A stretch of DNA of 64,000 bases from Comamonadaceae bacterium (GTDB lineage Bacteria > Pseudomonadota > Gammaproteobacteria > Burkholderiales > Burkholderiaceae_C): contig JAIYAR010000010.1 in the NCBI GenBank assembly GCA_027488985.1, positions 1-64,000 on the forward strand, given 5' to 3'. Position numbers and translations under genes: made by a program. The notes beneath the pieces are model-generated. The model had not been told where the DNA came from. It ran no database searches and saw only the letters and a list, made by a program, of their open reading frames with translations. The number at the start of each line of letters is the position of its first letter. The first letter of the stretch is position 1. This document shows positions 8,608 through 16,750 of the stretch, piece after piece.

Positions 8608-9303
8608 TTACACCATGCGCACTGTCAGGGGCGCCAGCCCTTCGACGGTAGCGCTCAGCACATCACCGCGAAGCACAGCACCGACTCCCTCGGGCGTACC
8701 GGTATAAATCAGGTCGCCGGGCTGCAAGGTCCAGGCGGCCGAGAGTTGCTCTATGGTTTCCGCAATGTTCCAGATCAGCTTGGAAACAGTACTGCGCTGG
8801 CGATCGGTGCCATTGACCTGTAGCGCAATTCCGGCGGCCTCCACGCCGGGCACATCGGCTGCGAGGGTGATCGGACCTATGGGGGCCGAGTGTTCAAAAC
8901 CTTTGCCGATGCACCAGGGCCGGCCCTGTTTTTTCATGTCGCTTTGGAGGTCGCGGCGCGTCATGTCCAAACCTACGGCGTAACCATAAATATGGCGATG
9001 GGCGTCCGCTGCAGCGATGTTGCTGCCACCAGTGCCTATCGCTACCACCAGCTCGACTTCATGGTGCAGATTGGCCGTGAGTGTGGGGTAGGGCATGTCC
9101 ACAGTCTGGCCTGCATCCGCAGGCAACACGGCATCTGCGGGTTTCATGAAAAAGAAGGGGGGCTCACGCCCGGTGTGGCCCATTTCTTTGGCGTGGTCTT
9201 CGTAGTTGCGGCCTACGCAGTAAATCCGGTGTACCGGAAACCGTGCAGCCTGGCCGGTGACGGCCACGCTGGGGATGGCTGGCGGGGTGAACACAAAGCT
9301 CAT
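8608..9303 (-). CDS. Fumarylacetoacetate hydrolase family protein (fumarylpyruvate hydrolase-like)
   Basis: This 231-residue protein has the FAH fold signature: YCVGRNYEDHAKEMG near the N-terminus, the metal-binding HHEVELVV, GKGFEHSAPIGP and the C-terminal GDLIYTGTPEGVG. Length and the PPFFFMKPADA stretch are like NagK, which hydrolyses fumarylpyruvate to fumarate and pyruvate at the end of the gentisate pathway. I chose the ATG preceded by GGAG over a TTG two codons upstream. A maleylpyruvate isomerase-like gene lies close by (9682-10350), supporting this assignment. The ring-cleaving dioxygenase is not in the window. Confidence 0.85.
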   Translation of the reverse strand: MSFVFTPPAIPSVAVTGQAARFPVHRIYCVGRNYEDHAKEMGHTGREPPFFFMKPADAVLPADAGQTVDMPYPTLTANLHHEVELVVAIGTGGSNIAAADAHRHIYGYAVGLDMTRRDLQSDMKKQGRPWCIGKGFEHSAPIGPITLAADVPGVEAAGIALQVNGTDRQRSTVSKLIWNIAETIEQLSAAWTLQPGDLIYTGTPEGVGAVLRGDVLSATVEGLAPLTVRMV

Positions 9304-9317
9304 GGGCAACTCCAGCT

Positions 9318-9620
9318 TTAAGCGGACTTCACCACCAAATCAAAGTGCTCCACCACCGGTGGCTGGGCAAAGAAGGGTCCCACGATGGCGCGCCATTGGG
9401 TGAACAGATCACTTTCGCGAAAGCCCACCGTGTGGTCCTCCAAGGTGTCCCAGAAGATCTGCAAAATGTAGCGCTCCGGGCTCTCTATTCCTTTATTCAC
9501 CTTGAAGCCCTGGCAACCTTTGGCTTTGGAAATCACATCGCGCAGGCCGCGGGCAATAGCCTCATCGAAGGCGGCGTTCTCGCCGCGATGGATGCGGATG
9601 TCAGCAAGCTCAAGAATCAT
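9318..9620 (-). CDS. Antibiotic biosynthesis monooxygenase (ABM)-domain protein
   Basis: From the start MILELADIRI (100 residues, GGAG five bases upstream) the protein has the size and pattern of ABM-domain ferredoxin-like dimers: an opening strand, the helix HRGENAAFDEAIARG, then ERYILQIFWDTLEDHTVGFRES and a C-terminal HF motif. Members include heme- and quinol-acting monooxygenases and many proteins of unknown function. It lies directly upstream of the hydrolase gene in the same direction and is probably co-transcribed with it. The 21 extra codons available upstream lack family resemblance. Confidence 0.75.
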   Translation of the reverse strand: MILELADIRIHRGENAAFDEAIARGLRDVISKAKGCQGFKVNKGIESPERYILQIFWDTLEDHTVGFRESDLFTQWRAIVGPFFAQPPVVEHFDLVVKSA

Positions 9621-9681
9621 GGTGTCTCCAAATCGGGATTGAGTAGTGGAATGGTAACGGCATCGGTTTATCCTCTGCGAC

Positions 9682-10350
9682 ATGAAGTTGTACAGCTACT
9701 TTCGATCATCAGCCGCCTTCCGGGTTCGCATTGCATTGGCGCTCAAGGGCCTTCCCTACGAATATGCCGCGGTGCATCTGGTCCGTGGCGAGCAATTGCA
9801 GCCGGAGTACCGTGGGCTCCACCCTGACGGATTGGTGCCTGCGCTGGAAACCGCGGGTGAAGTGCTCACACAGTCCATGGCCATCATGGAGTATCTTGAT
9901 GACATGCACCCCGAGCCCCGGCTCTTGCCTGTCGACGCTTTGGAGCGCGCCAAAGTGAGGGCCCTGGCCCAATCGATTGCCTGCGAAATTCACCCGCTGA
10001 ACAATTTGCGTGTCCTGAAATACCTCAAAGGGGCTATGAAACTGGAGGAAGCGGCCAAAGACCAGTGGTACCACCATTGGACCCGCAGCGGCCTTGAAGC
10101 CTTTGAACAACAGTTGGTGGTTCTGGACACCTGGCAGCAGCTGCGCGGCTTGTCCACACCCCAGACCTTCTGTTTCGGAGCTTCACCCACTCTGGCAGAT
10201 TGTTGTTTGGTGCCGTTGATCTTTAACGCCAAACGCTTTGGAGTGAGCCTGGACAATTTGCCCCGCACCATGGCGGCTTTTGATGCCTGCATGGCATTGC
10301 CATCCTTTCAAAGCGCAAGCCCGCAAGCCTGCCCGGACGGCCAGGGTTGA
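9682..10350 (+). CDS. maiA: Maleylacetoacetate/maleylpyruvate isomerase (zeta-class GST)
   Basis: The 222-residue protein starts with the zeta-GST active-site motif YSYFRSSAAFRVRIALALKG and has the thioredoxin-like N-terminal domain (to about 85) and an all-helical C-terminal domain including FGASPTLADCCLVP. The enzyme uses glutathione to isomerise maleylacetoacetate or maleylpyruvate to the fumaryl form. Next to the NagK-like hydrolase it would complete the last two steps of gentisate breakdown (nagL/nagK-like), although tyrosine breakdown is possible. It is divergent from the ABM gene and is followed one base later by yfiH. Confidence 0.88.
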   Translation: MKLYSYFRSSAAFRVRIALALKGLPYEYAAVHLVRGEQLQPEYRGLHPDGLVPALETAGEVLTQSMAIMEYLDDMHPEPRLLPVDALERAKVRALAQSIACEIHPLNNLRVLKYLKGAMKLEEAAKDQWYHHWTRSGLEAFEQQLVVLDTWQQLRGLSTPQTFCFGASPTLADCCLVPLIFNAKRFGVSLDNLPRTMAAFDACMALPSFQSASPQACPDGQG

Positions 10351-10351
10351 C

Positions 10352-11140
10352 ATGGTTTCCGCCCATCCGGACTGGATCGTTCCTGATTGGCCGGCGCCAT
10401 CGCGGGTGCGGGCTTTGTGCACAAGCCGGAATGGCGGCGTATCCCAGACCCCCTATGACAGTTTGAATCTGGGTTTGCATGTGGCCGACGATGAAGCTAC
10501 GGTACATATCAACCGGCAGCGCTTGGCCCGGGCGGTGGCAGGCCGGCCGGTGTTTTTGAACCAGGTACATGGCAACACTTGCTTGTCACTGGAGCCCGGT
10601 ACCCCGGACGGCAGCGAGGCGGATGCCTGCTATACAACAACGCCGGGAATGGTCTGCACCATCATGGTGGCGGACTGCCTGCCGGTGCTATTTGCGGTTG
10701 CAGATGGCAGTCGGGTAGCGGCAGCGCACGCCGGCTGGCGTGGTTTGGCAGGATCGGATGGCCACGGTGTGCTGGAAGAGACTTTGGAGCAATTAAGGTC
10801 CGTGGCGCCCATGGATATTGCGCGAGAAGCTCCTGAAATCATAGCGTGGTTAGGGCCGTGTATCGGTCCGCAAGCCTTTGAGGTGGGCGGCGAGGTACGC
10901 GCCGCATTTGTACATGCACTACCGGCCGCTGCGGGTTGCTTTCAGCCGCAGGCGGGTGACAAATGGTTGGCAGACCTGCCGGCTTTGGCCCGTCAGCGCT
11001 TGCAAGCCGCGGGTGTTCACAGCATCTGGGGTAATGACGGTAGCACCGCGTGGTGCACCGTCAGCAACCCCTCACGTTTTTTCAGCCACCGGCGGGACCG
11101 CGTCAGCGGTCGACTGGCCGCTTGCATCTGGCTGGAGTGA
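10352..11140 (+). CDS. pgeF: YfiH/PgeF family (laccase-domain, multicopper-like; purine nucleoside-acting) protein
   Basis: The protein has the YfiH family marks: SRNGGVSQTPYDSLNLG, LNQVHG, the Cys/His metal site in VADCLPVLF and AAHAGWRGLAG, WLGPCIGP and the C-terminal SHRRDRVSGR. Homologues are annotated as polyphenol oxidases; established work points to purine nucleoside phosphorylase/adenosine deaminase activity or peptidoglycan editing. I chose MVSAHPDW (10352), one base after the maiA stop. Residues around 150-165 (VAPMDIAREAPEIIA) are encoded by a copy of the dispersed repeat and look like an insertion before WLGP. Confidence 0.88.
   Translation: MVSAHPDWIVPDWPAPSRVRALCTSRNGGVSQTPYDSLNLGLHVADDEATVHINRQRLARAVAGRPVFLNQVHGNTCLSLEPGTPDGSEADACYTTTPGMVCTIMVADCLPVLFAVADGSRVAAAHAGWRGLAGSDGHGVLEETLEQLRSVAPMDIAREAPEIIAWLGPCIGPQAFEVGGEVRAAFVHALPAAAGCFQPQAGDKWLADLPALARQRLQAAGVHSIWGNDGSTAWCTVSNPSRFFSHRRDRVSGRLAACIWLE
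10790..10847 (-). repeat. Dispersed repeat, copy 1 (inside yfiH)
   Basis: On the minus strand it reads GCTAT, a spacer, AGCTTCTCGCGC, ATATCCAT and GGGCGCCA. It is translated on the plus strand as VAPMDIAREAPEIIAW, in the same frame as the other genic copies. Confidence 0.7.
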
Positions 11141-11383
11141 CTCAATTGCCCGGGCTGCTGCTTGATGTGCGTCAATTGCAGCTTGGCGCTCGGCCATTTC
11201 CCGGGCCCGCAAAGCCCGCTTGCGGCCCGGCGTACCCATGAAGTACATCATCAGTGCCACCGGCAGCACGCCGTATAGCAAAAAAGTGAAGATGGCGCCC
11301 AGCACGGTGCCCGTAGTGTTGGTGGCTTCCGCCACGCTCATCATCAGGGCGACGTAGATCCAGGCGATGGGGACGATGTACAT
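11072..11383 (-). CDS. Small membrane protein of unknown function
   Basis: The 103-residue protein has two likely membrane segments (about 4-18 and 25-48) followed by a basic stretch (PGRKRALRAREMAERQ) and a flexible acidic tail. I do not recognise a named family, though the layout resembles small conserved membrane proteins of Comamonadaceae. It is convergent with yfiH and its last 69 bases overlap the end of yfiH on the other strand. The hydrophobic pattern is too regular for a chance antisense frame. Confidence 0.65.
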   Translation of the reverse strand: MYIVPIAWIYVALMMSVAEATNTTGTVLGAIFTFLLYGVLPVALMMYFMGTPGRKRALRAREMAERQAAIDAHQAAARAIESLQPDASGQSTADAVPPVAEKT

Positions 11384-11478
11384 AAGGGTTTCGGAAGGGG
11401 AGGACTGTCAGGATATCGCAGCTTTAGACTGCCATACTTGGCAGTTAGACTAGACCCACTAAATTCCAAGGTGATGGC

Positions 11479-13203
11479 GTGACGCAACCCACTTCTGACT
11501 TTATAGCCCAGGCGGCCGAGCAGTTTCAACAGGCTTTCACCCAAAGCTTCTCCAAGGCACTGGAGTCCTTCAAGGGCCTGGATGCCGGCGCCGCCGGAGC
11601 AGGTTTTCCAGCTATGCCGGAAGCACTGCCCGAAATACGGTTCGCTCCCGAGCGTCTGGAGGCGCTGCAAAAGTCGTATACCGAAGAGGCTCTGAAGCTC
11701 TTCACCCAGGGCATGACGCAAGCCCCCACATTGCCCGACCGCCGTTTTGCGGCCCCTGCTTGGCATGACAACCCGGTAGCCGCCTATGCAGCAGCAGCTT
11801 ATTTGCTCAATGCCCGGACCATGATGGGTTTGGCCGAAGCGGTGGAAACCGACGCCAAAACCAAAAACCGCATCCGCTTTGCGGTCGAGCAGTGGATGGC
11901 GGCTGCGTCCCCCAGCAACTTTTTGGCTCTGAATGCCGAGGCTCAGAAAAAAGCCATTGAGACCAAGGGCGAGAGCATCGCTATGGGCGTGAAGAACTTG
12001 GTGCACGATTTGCAGCAAGGCCATGTGTCCATGACGGACGAGAGCCTTTTTGAAGTCGGCAAGAACGTGGCTACCACCGAGGGCGCGGTGGTGTTTGAGA
12101 ACGAGCTGTTCCAGCTCATCGAATACAAGCCGCTCACCGCCAAGGTCTATGAGAAGCCTTTCCTTCTGGTGCCACCGTGCATCAACAAGTTCTACATTCT
12201 GGATTTGCAGCCGGACAACTCGCTGATCCGCTATGCAGTAGAGCAGGGTCACCGTACCTTTGTGGTGAGCTGGCGCAATCCCGACCAGTCGCTCGCCCAC
12301 AAGACCTGGGACGACTACATTGAAGGCGCGGTGATCAAGGCCATCGGCGTGACGAAAGAGATCAGCGGATCGCCCACCATCAATGCGTTGGGTTTCTGTG
12401 TAGGCGGCACCATGCTGGGCACTGCGCTGGGTGTGTTGGCTGCACGTGGCGAAAAGCCGGTGGACAGTGCCACCTTCCTAACCACCTTCCTCGACTTTTC
12501 GGATACCGGCATCCTCGATGTCTTCATTGACGAGGGTATGGTCAAGTACCGTGAGGCGGAGCTGGGCAAAGGTGGTTTGATGAAGGGCCAGGACCTGGCC
12601 AGTACCTTCAGCTTTTTGCGTCCGAACGACCTGGTCTGGAACTACGTGGTGGGCAACTACCTCAAGGGCGAGACACCACCGCCTTTTGATTTGTTGTACT
12701 GGAACAGCGACAGCACCAATCTGCCCGGCCCTTATTACGCCTGGTACCTGCGCAACACCTATCTGGAAAACAACCTCAAGAAGCCCGGCAAACTCACCGT
12801 GTGTGGAGAGAAGCTGGACTTGAGCGCGCTGGATATTCCGGTCTACATCTATGGCTCGCGGGAAGACCACATCGTCCCTATCGGCGGGGCGTATGCATCC
12901 ACCCAGTTGTTGCCGGGCAAAAAGCGCTTTGTGCAAGGCGCTTCAGGCCACATCGCTGGGGTGATCAATCCGCCATCGAAAAACAAACGCAGCCACTGGA
13001 TCCGTGCCGACGGCAAATTGCCCAAGACGCACGCACAGTGGCTGGAGGGTGCTGTCGAACATCCCGGCAGCTGGTGGACCGACTGGTCCCAGTGGCTCAA
13101 GGGCCACGCTGGCAAGCAAATTGCTGCACCCAAGAGCTATGGCAAGGGCAAGTACAAAGTCATAGAGGCGGCTCCAGGGCGCTATGTACAGGCGAAAGCC
13201 TGA
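11479..13203 (+). CDS. phaC: Class I poly(3-hydroxyalkanoate) synthase
   Basis: PhaC polymerises (R)-3-hydroxyacyl-CoA into PHA granules. The 574-residue length fits class I. The lipase-like box is GFCVGG with nucleophile C307; the downstream Asp lies in SREDHIVP and the His in SGHIAGVINPP. The N-terminal 100 residues are variable, as in the family. The gene begins with GTG at 11479, preceded by AAGG. It heads a phaC-phaA-phaB operon as in Cupriavidus necator; no phaR or phasin gene is in the window. Confidence 0.97.
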   Translation: MTQPTSDFIAQAAEQFQQAFTQSFSKALESFKGLDAGAAGAGFPAMPEALPEIRFAPERLEALQKSYTEEALKLFTQGMTQAPTLPDRRFAAPAWHDNPVAAYAAAAYLLNARTMMGLAEAVETDAKTKNRIRFAVEQWMAAASPSNFLALNAEAQKKAIETKGESIAMGVKNLVHDLQQGHVSMTDESLFEVGKNVATTEGAVVFENELFQLIEYKPLTAKVYEKPFLLVPPCINKFYILDLQPDNSLIRYAVEQGHRTFVVSWRNPDQSLAHKTWDDYIEGAVIKAIGVTKEISGSPTINALGFCVGGTMLGTALGVLAARGEKPVDSATFLTTFLDFSDTGILDVFIDEGMVKYREAELGKGGLMKGQDLASTFSFLRPNDLVWNYVVGNYLKGETPPPFDLLYWNSDSTNLPGPYYAWYLRNTYLENNLKKPGKLTVCGEKLDLSALDIPVYIYGSREDHIVPIGGAYASTQLLPGKKRFVQGASGHIAGVINPPSKNKRSHWIRADGKLPKTHAQWLEGAVEHPGSWWTDWSQWLKGHAGKQIAAPKSYGKGKYKVIEAAPGRYVQAKA

Positions 13204-13233
13204 GTTTTTGATTCACTAAGAAGGAGACACCTG

Positions 13234-14412
13234 ATGGAAGATATCGTCATCGTTGCTGCGGCCCGTACTGCAGTTGGAAAATTCGGTGGCTCTTTGGCCA
13301 AAACCCCTGCAACCGAGCTGGGAAGCATTGTGATTAAGAGCCTGCTCGAGCGCAGCGGGCTGCCTGTGGACGCTGTGGGCGAAGTGATTCTGGGTCAAGT
13401 GCTGGCTGCTGGTGTGGGCCAGAACCCCGCACGCCAGGCGGTGATGAAAGCCGGCTTGGCTAAAGAAACCCCCGCGCTGACCATCAACGCCGTGTGCGGC
13501 TCCGGCCTGAAGGCTGTGATGTTGGCAGCTCAAGCCGTGGCTTGGGGCGACAGCGACATCGTGATCGCTGGTGGCCAGGAAAACATGAGCGCATCTCCCC
13601 ACGTGCTGCTGGGTAGCCGCGACGGACAGCGCATGGGCGAGTGGAAGATGGCCGACACCATGATCACCGACGGCCTGTGGGATGTGTACAACCAATACCA
13701 CATGGGCATCACTGCCGAAAACGTGGCCAAGGCCAACGACATCACCCGCGACATGCAAGACGCCTTGGCGCTGGGCAGCCAGCAAAAGGCTGCTGCGGCG
13801 CAGGAAGCCGGCAAGTTCAAAGCCGAAATCGTGCCCGTGGTCATCCCCCAGCGCAAGGGTGACCCTGTGGTGTTTGACGCCGACGAGTTCATCAACAAAA
13901 AGACCAATGCCGAAGCATTGGCCGGCCTGCGCCCCGCGTTCGACAAGGCGGGTAGCGTCACTGCGGGTAATGCTTCCGGCATCAACGACGGCGCAGCAGG
14001 TGTGGTGGTGATGACCGCCAAGAAGGCCGCGGCTCTGGGCTTGACGCCTTTGGCACGCATCGCGAGCTTCGGCACGACTGGACTGGATCCCGCCCTCATG
14101 GGTCTGGGCCCGGTGTCTGCCACCCAGCGCGCGCTTGCACGCGCCGGCTGGAAGGCAGCTGACGTTGATTTGTTTGAGCTGAACGAAGCGTTCGCCGCAC
14201 AAGCCTGCGCAGTGAACAAGTTACTGGATATCGATCCGGCCAAGGTCAACGTCAACGGTGGCGCCATCGCCATCGGCCACCCCATCGGCGCGTCCGGCGC
14301 CCGTATCCTGGTGACCCTGCTGCACGAAATGCAGCGCAGTGGCGCCAAGAAGGGTGTTGCTTCCCTGTGTATCGGCGGCGGCATGGGCGTGGCCCTGGCA
14401 GTCGAGCGTTGA
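13234..14412 (+). CDS. phaA: Acetyl-CoA C-acetyltransferase (beta-ketothiolase)
   Basis: PhaA condenses two acetyl-CoA to acetoacetyl-CoA for PHB synthesis. The 392-residue protein has the acyl-accepting C88 in NAVCGSGLKA, the His in GHPIGASGARIL, and the second catalytic Cys in LCIGGGMGVA. A strong SD (AAGGAGA) lies just before the ATG, 30 bases after phaC. It carries the usual thiolase signatures (GGQENMSASPH) with no truncation. Confidence 0.97.
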   Translation: MEDIVIVAAARTAVGKFGGSLAKTPATELGSIVIKSLLERSGLPVDAVGEVILGQVLAAGVGQNPARQAVMKAGLAKETPALTINAVCGSGLKAVMLAAQAVAWGDSDIVIAGGQENMSASPHVLLGSRDGQRMGEWKMADTMITDGLWDVYNQYHMGITAENVAKANDITRDMQDALALGSQQKAAAAQEAGKFKAEIVPVVIPQRKGDPVVFDADEFINKKTNAEALAGLRPAFDKAGSVTAGNASGINDGAAGVVVMTAKKAAALGLTPLARIASFGTTGLDPALMGLGPVSATQRALARAGWKAADVDLFELNEAFAAQACAVNKLLDIDPAKVNVNGGAIAIGHPIGASGARILVTLLHEMQRSGAKKGVASLCIGGGMGVALAVER

Positions 14413-14420
14413 TTTGAAGT

Positions 14421-14470
14421 GTTTTTGGCTGCTGGCGCCCATGGATCTTGCGCGAGCAGCTATTGATTTA
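14421..14470 (-). repeat. Dispersed repeat, copy 2 (phaA-phaB gap)
   Basis: Read on the minus strand it gives AATAGCTGCTCGCGC, AAGATCCATGGGCGCCAGCAGCC. It starts nine bases after the phaA stop and fills most of the 89-base gap inside the operon. Confidence 0.75.
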
Positions 14471-14501
14471 GTAGTAAGCTGATTTAAAAAGAGGAAACAA
14501 A

Positions 14502-15239
14502 ATGAGTCAAAAAGTAGCGTACGTCACCGGCGGCATGGGTGGCATCGGGACCGCCATCTGCCAGCGCCTGCACAAGGACGGCTTCAAGGTCATCGCCGGT
14601 TGCGGCCCTACCCGTGATCACGCCAAGTGGATCGCGGAACAAAAGGAACTGGGCTATACCTTCTACGCCTCGGTGGGCAATGTGGGTGATTGGGATTCCA
14701 CGGTCGAAGCCTTCGGCAAAACCAAGGCAGAGCACGGCACCATTGACGTCCTGGTGAACAACGCCGGTATCACCCGTGACCGCATGTTCCTGAAAATGAG
14801 CCGCGAAGACTGGCAAGCAGTGATGAGCACCAACCTCGACTCCATGTTCAACGTTACCAAGCAAGTGGTGCCTGACATGGTTGAAAAAGGCTGGGGCCGC
14901 ATCATCAACATTTCCAGTGTGAACGGTGAAAAAGGCCAGGCTGGACAAACCAACTACTCTGCCGCCAAGGCCGGCATGCACGGTTTCTCCATGGCCCTTG
15001 CCCAGGAGTTGGCTACCAAGGGCGTAACGGTCAACACTGTGAGCCCCGGCTACATCGGTACTGACATGGTCAAAGCTATCCGTGAAGACGTGCTGGCCAA
15101 GATCGTGGCAACCGTTCCCGTCAAGCGCTTGGGCGAGCCCTCCGAAATTGCATCCATCATCGCGTGGCTGGCTTCGGAAGAAGGCGGTTACGCCACCGGT
15201 GCTGACTTCTCGGTGAACGGTGGACTGCACATGGGCTGA
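14502..15239 (+). CDS. phaB: Acetoacetyl-CoA reductase
   Basis: PhaB is a short-chain dehydrogenase that reduces acetoacetyl-CoA to (R)-3-hydroxybutyryl-CoA with NADPH. The 245 residues show the cofactor motif TGGMGGIGTAI, NNAGITRD, the catalytic Ser in NISSVNG and the Y-x3-K pair in NYSAAKAG. It ends with the usual SVNGGLHMG. An SD (AGAGGA) is present ahead of the ATG. It closes the pha operon and is followed by a strong terminator. Confidence 0.97.
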   Translation: MSQKVAYVTGGMGGIGTAICQRLHKDGFKVIAGCGPTRDHAKWIAEQKELGYTFYASVGNVGDWDSTVEAFGKTKAEHGTIDVLVNNAGITRDRMFLKMSREDWQAVMSTNLDSMFNVTKQVVPDMVEKGWGRIINISSVNGEKGQAGQTNYSAAKAGMHGFSMALAQELATKGVTVNTVSPGYIGTDMVKAIREDVLAKIVATVPVKRLGEPSEIASIIAWLASEEGGYATGADFSVNGGLHMG

Positions 15240-15257
15240 TACCCCGGTGTCTTTGCC

Positions 15258-15288
15258 AAAAAAAGCCCGCTTTGTGCGGGCTTTTTTT
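15258..15288 (+). terminator. Rho-independent terminator of the pha operon
   Basis: A GC-rich stem (AGCCCGC paired with GCGGGCT, loop TTTGT) is flanked by seven As and seven Ts, giving a 13-bp hairpin 18 bases after the phaB stop. Confidence 0.93.
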
Positions 15289-15392
15289 ATGCGTTGTCCT
15301 GTTGCAGATATGCAGAAATATCCAGTACCTTGTTCTAGAGGGGCTTTTCGCTGGGGTATGCTTGTTTGGGTGTGTTGACGTACACATGATTT

Positions 15393-15410
15393 TTGACATG
15401 GGAGTGTCAA
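15393..15410. promoter_or_regulatory. Perfect inverted repeat ahead of the HD-GYP gene
   Basis: TTGACA and TGTCAA, separated by six bases, form a perfect palindrome 42 bases before the HD-GYP start. It could be an operator, or its left half a -35 box. No good -10 was found. Confidence 0.3.
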
Positions 15411-15451
15411 TAATCACTCAGGGGAAAGCGGAGAGAGCAAATAAAGAGATT

Positions 15452-16750
15452 ATGAAATCTGATGAGTCTGTGTGGATTGATGTCGCGTTATTGCGCGTCG
15501 GGCATTACATTGAATTGGATGTGGGTTGGATGGCGCATCCGTTTCCCACCAGTAGCTTCAAAATCAGCTCCCAAAAGCAAGTCGACGTGATACGTGGCTT
15601 GGGCAAGCCCCAAGTCCGTTACGTGCCCTCCAAAAGTGATGTTCTTCCGGATGCCAACGAGTCCGAAGGCTCCACCAAGATCGCAGCGAATGCGGCTGCA
15701 GACTTGGCCAGCCAGGATGCCGCAGCCCGTGAACGGGAGCAGCGCCAACTGAGGGCCTCCATGCTCGCTGCGCAGGAACGCAGCCTCATTGTGTGTGAGC
15801 GCCGTTTTGCCGAATCGGTGCGTCTGTATCGCAAAACCATGGACGCTGTGCAGTCCAATCCCAAGCAGGCAACGCAGCCCTGTGTGGAGATGGTCACCAC
15901 CTACGTCAACGAAATGCTGGACAACGGAGAGGCGTCCATCCGCCTGTTGTCGGAAGCCGCCGGGGACAAATCGTCCATGCACCCGGTGAACGTGACCATC
16001 ATCGCCTTGCTTCTGGGCAAAGCCATGGGCATGTCACGCAGTGAACTGATGGACCTCGGGATGGCGGCATACCTGCATGACATCGGCAAAGTGAAACTGC
16101 CTGACCGGGTGCGCTGGTTGGAAGACAATTTTTCGAGTGCCGAGTACCGTCTCTACCAGGAACACGTGGCCCAAGGCATCACCATAGGCCGGGCTATGGA
16201 CCTGAATCCGCCGGTGCTGCTGGCGATGTTGCACCACCATGAAATGGCAGACGGCAGTGGCTTTCCTTCTCGCCTTAGGGGCGACGCATTGGGCGGCAGC
16301 GGTCGCATTCTGGCCCTGGTCAACCGCTATGACAACCTCTGCAACCCCAGTCGTCCGGGCGCCGCACTGACCCCACATGAGGCCCTGTCCCTCATCTTTG
16401 CGCAGTTCAAGGCCCGATTTGATGCCTCCGCCCTGAGTGCTTTTATTCGCATGATGGGGGTTTATCCGCCGGGGTCGGTGGTGCAACTGATTGACGATCG
16501 CTACGGCATCGTGGTGTCGGTCAATTCATCGCGACCCCTCAGGCCGCGTGTCATTTTGTATGAGCCCGGTGTGCCCAAGCATGAGGCGCTGATTCTTGAT
16601 CTGGAGAAAGCCCCTCACTTGGGCATCCGCCGCAGCCTTAAGCCCGCCAACCTGCCACCTGCTGCCTTGGACTACCTGGCACCGAGGCAGCGTATTGCCT
16701 ACTTCTTTGAGCAGGCGATAGAACCGGAGAAGCCCGGCCCGGCAGCATGA
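15452..16750 (+). CDS. HD-GYP domain protein (c-di-GMP phosphodiesterase-like) with DUF3391
   Basis: From the chosen ATG (MKSDESVWID, with AAAGAG upstream) the protein is 432 residues. The N-terminal 130 residues resemble DUF3391. The HD-GYP domain follows: the His of HPVNVTII, H209-D210 in YLHDIGKVKLPDRV, then HHEMADGSGFP. The usual HHExxDGSGYP-G motif has Phe for Tyr and SRL in place of xGL, so activity is likely but not certain. HD-GYP proteins hydrolyse c-di-GMP. The frame extends 60 codons further upstream without family resemblance. Its stop overlaps the start of the GGDEF-EAL gene (ATGA), so the two are translationally coupled. Confidence 0.88.
   Translation: MKSDESVWIDVALLRVGHYIELDVGWMAHPFPTSSFKISSQKQVDVIRGLGKPQVRYVPSKSDVLPDANESEGSTKIAANAAADLASQDAAAREREQRQLRASMLAAQERSLIVCERRFAESVRLYRKTMDAVQSNPKQATQPCVEMVTTYVNEMLDNGEASIRLLSEAAGDKSSMHPVNVTIIALLLGKAMGMSRSELMDLGMAAYLHDIGKVKLPDRVRWLEDNFSSAEYRLYQEHVAQGITIGRAMDLNPPVLLAMLHHHEMADGSGFPSRLRGDALGGSGRILALVNRYDNLCNPSRPGAALTPHEALSLIFAQFKARFDASALSAFIRMMGVYPPGSVVQLIDDRYGIVVSVNSSRPLRPRVILYEPGVPKHEALILDLEKAPHLGIRRSLKPANLPPAALDYLAPRQRIAYFFEQAIEPEKPGPAA

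Noticed and set aside
15272..15451. Longer HD-GYP start
   Set aside because: It begins within the pha terminator and the extra 60 residues do not look like DUF3391; the ATG at 15452 has an SD.
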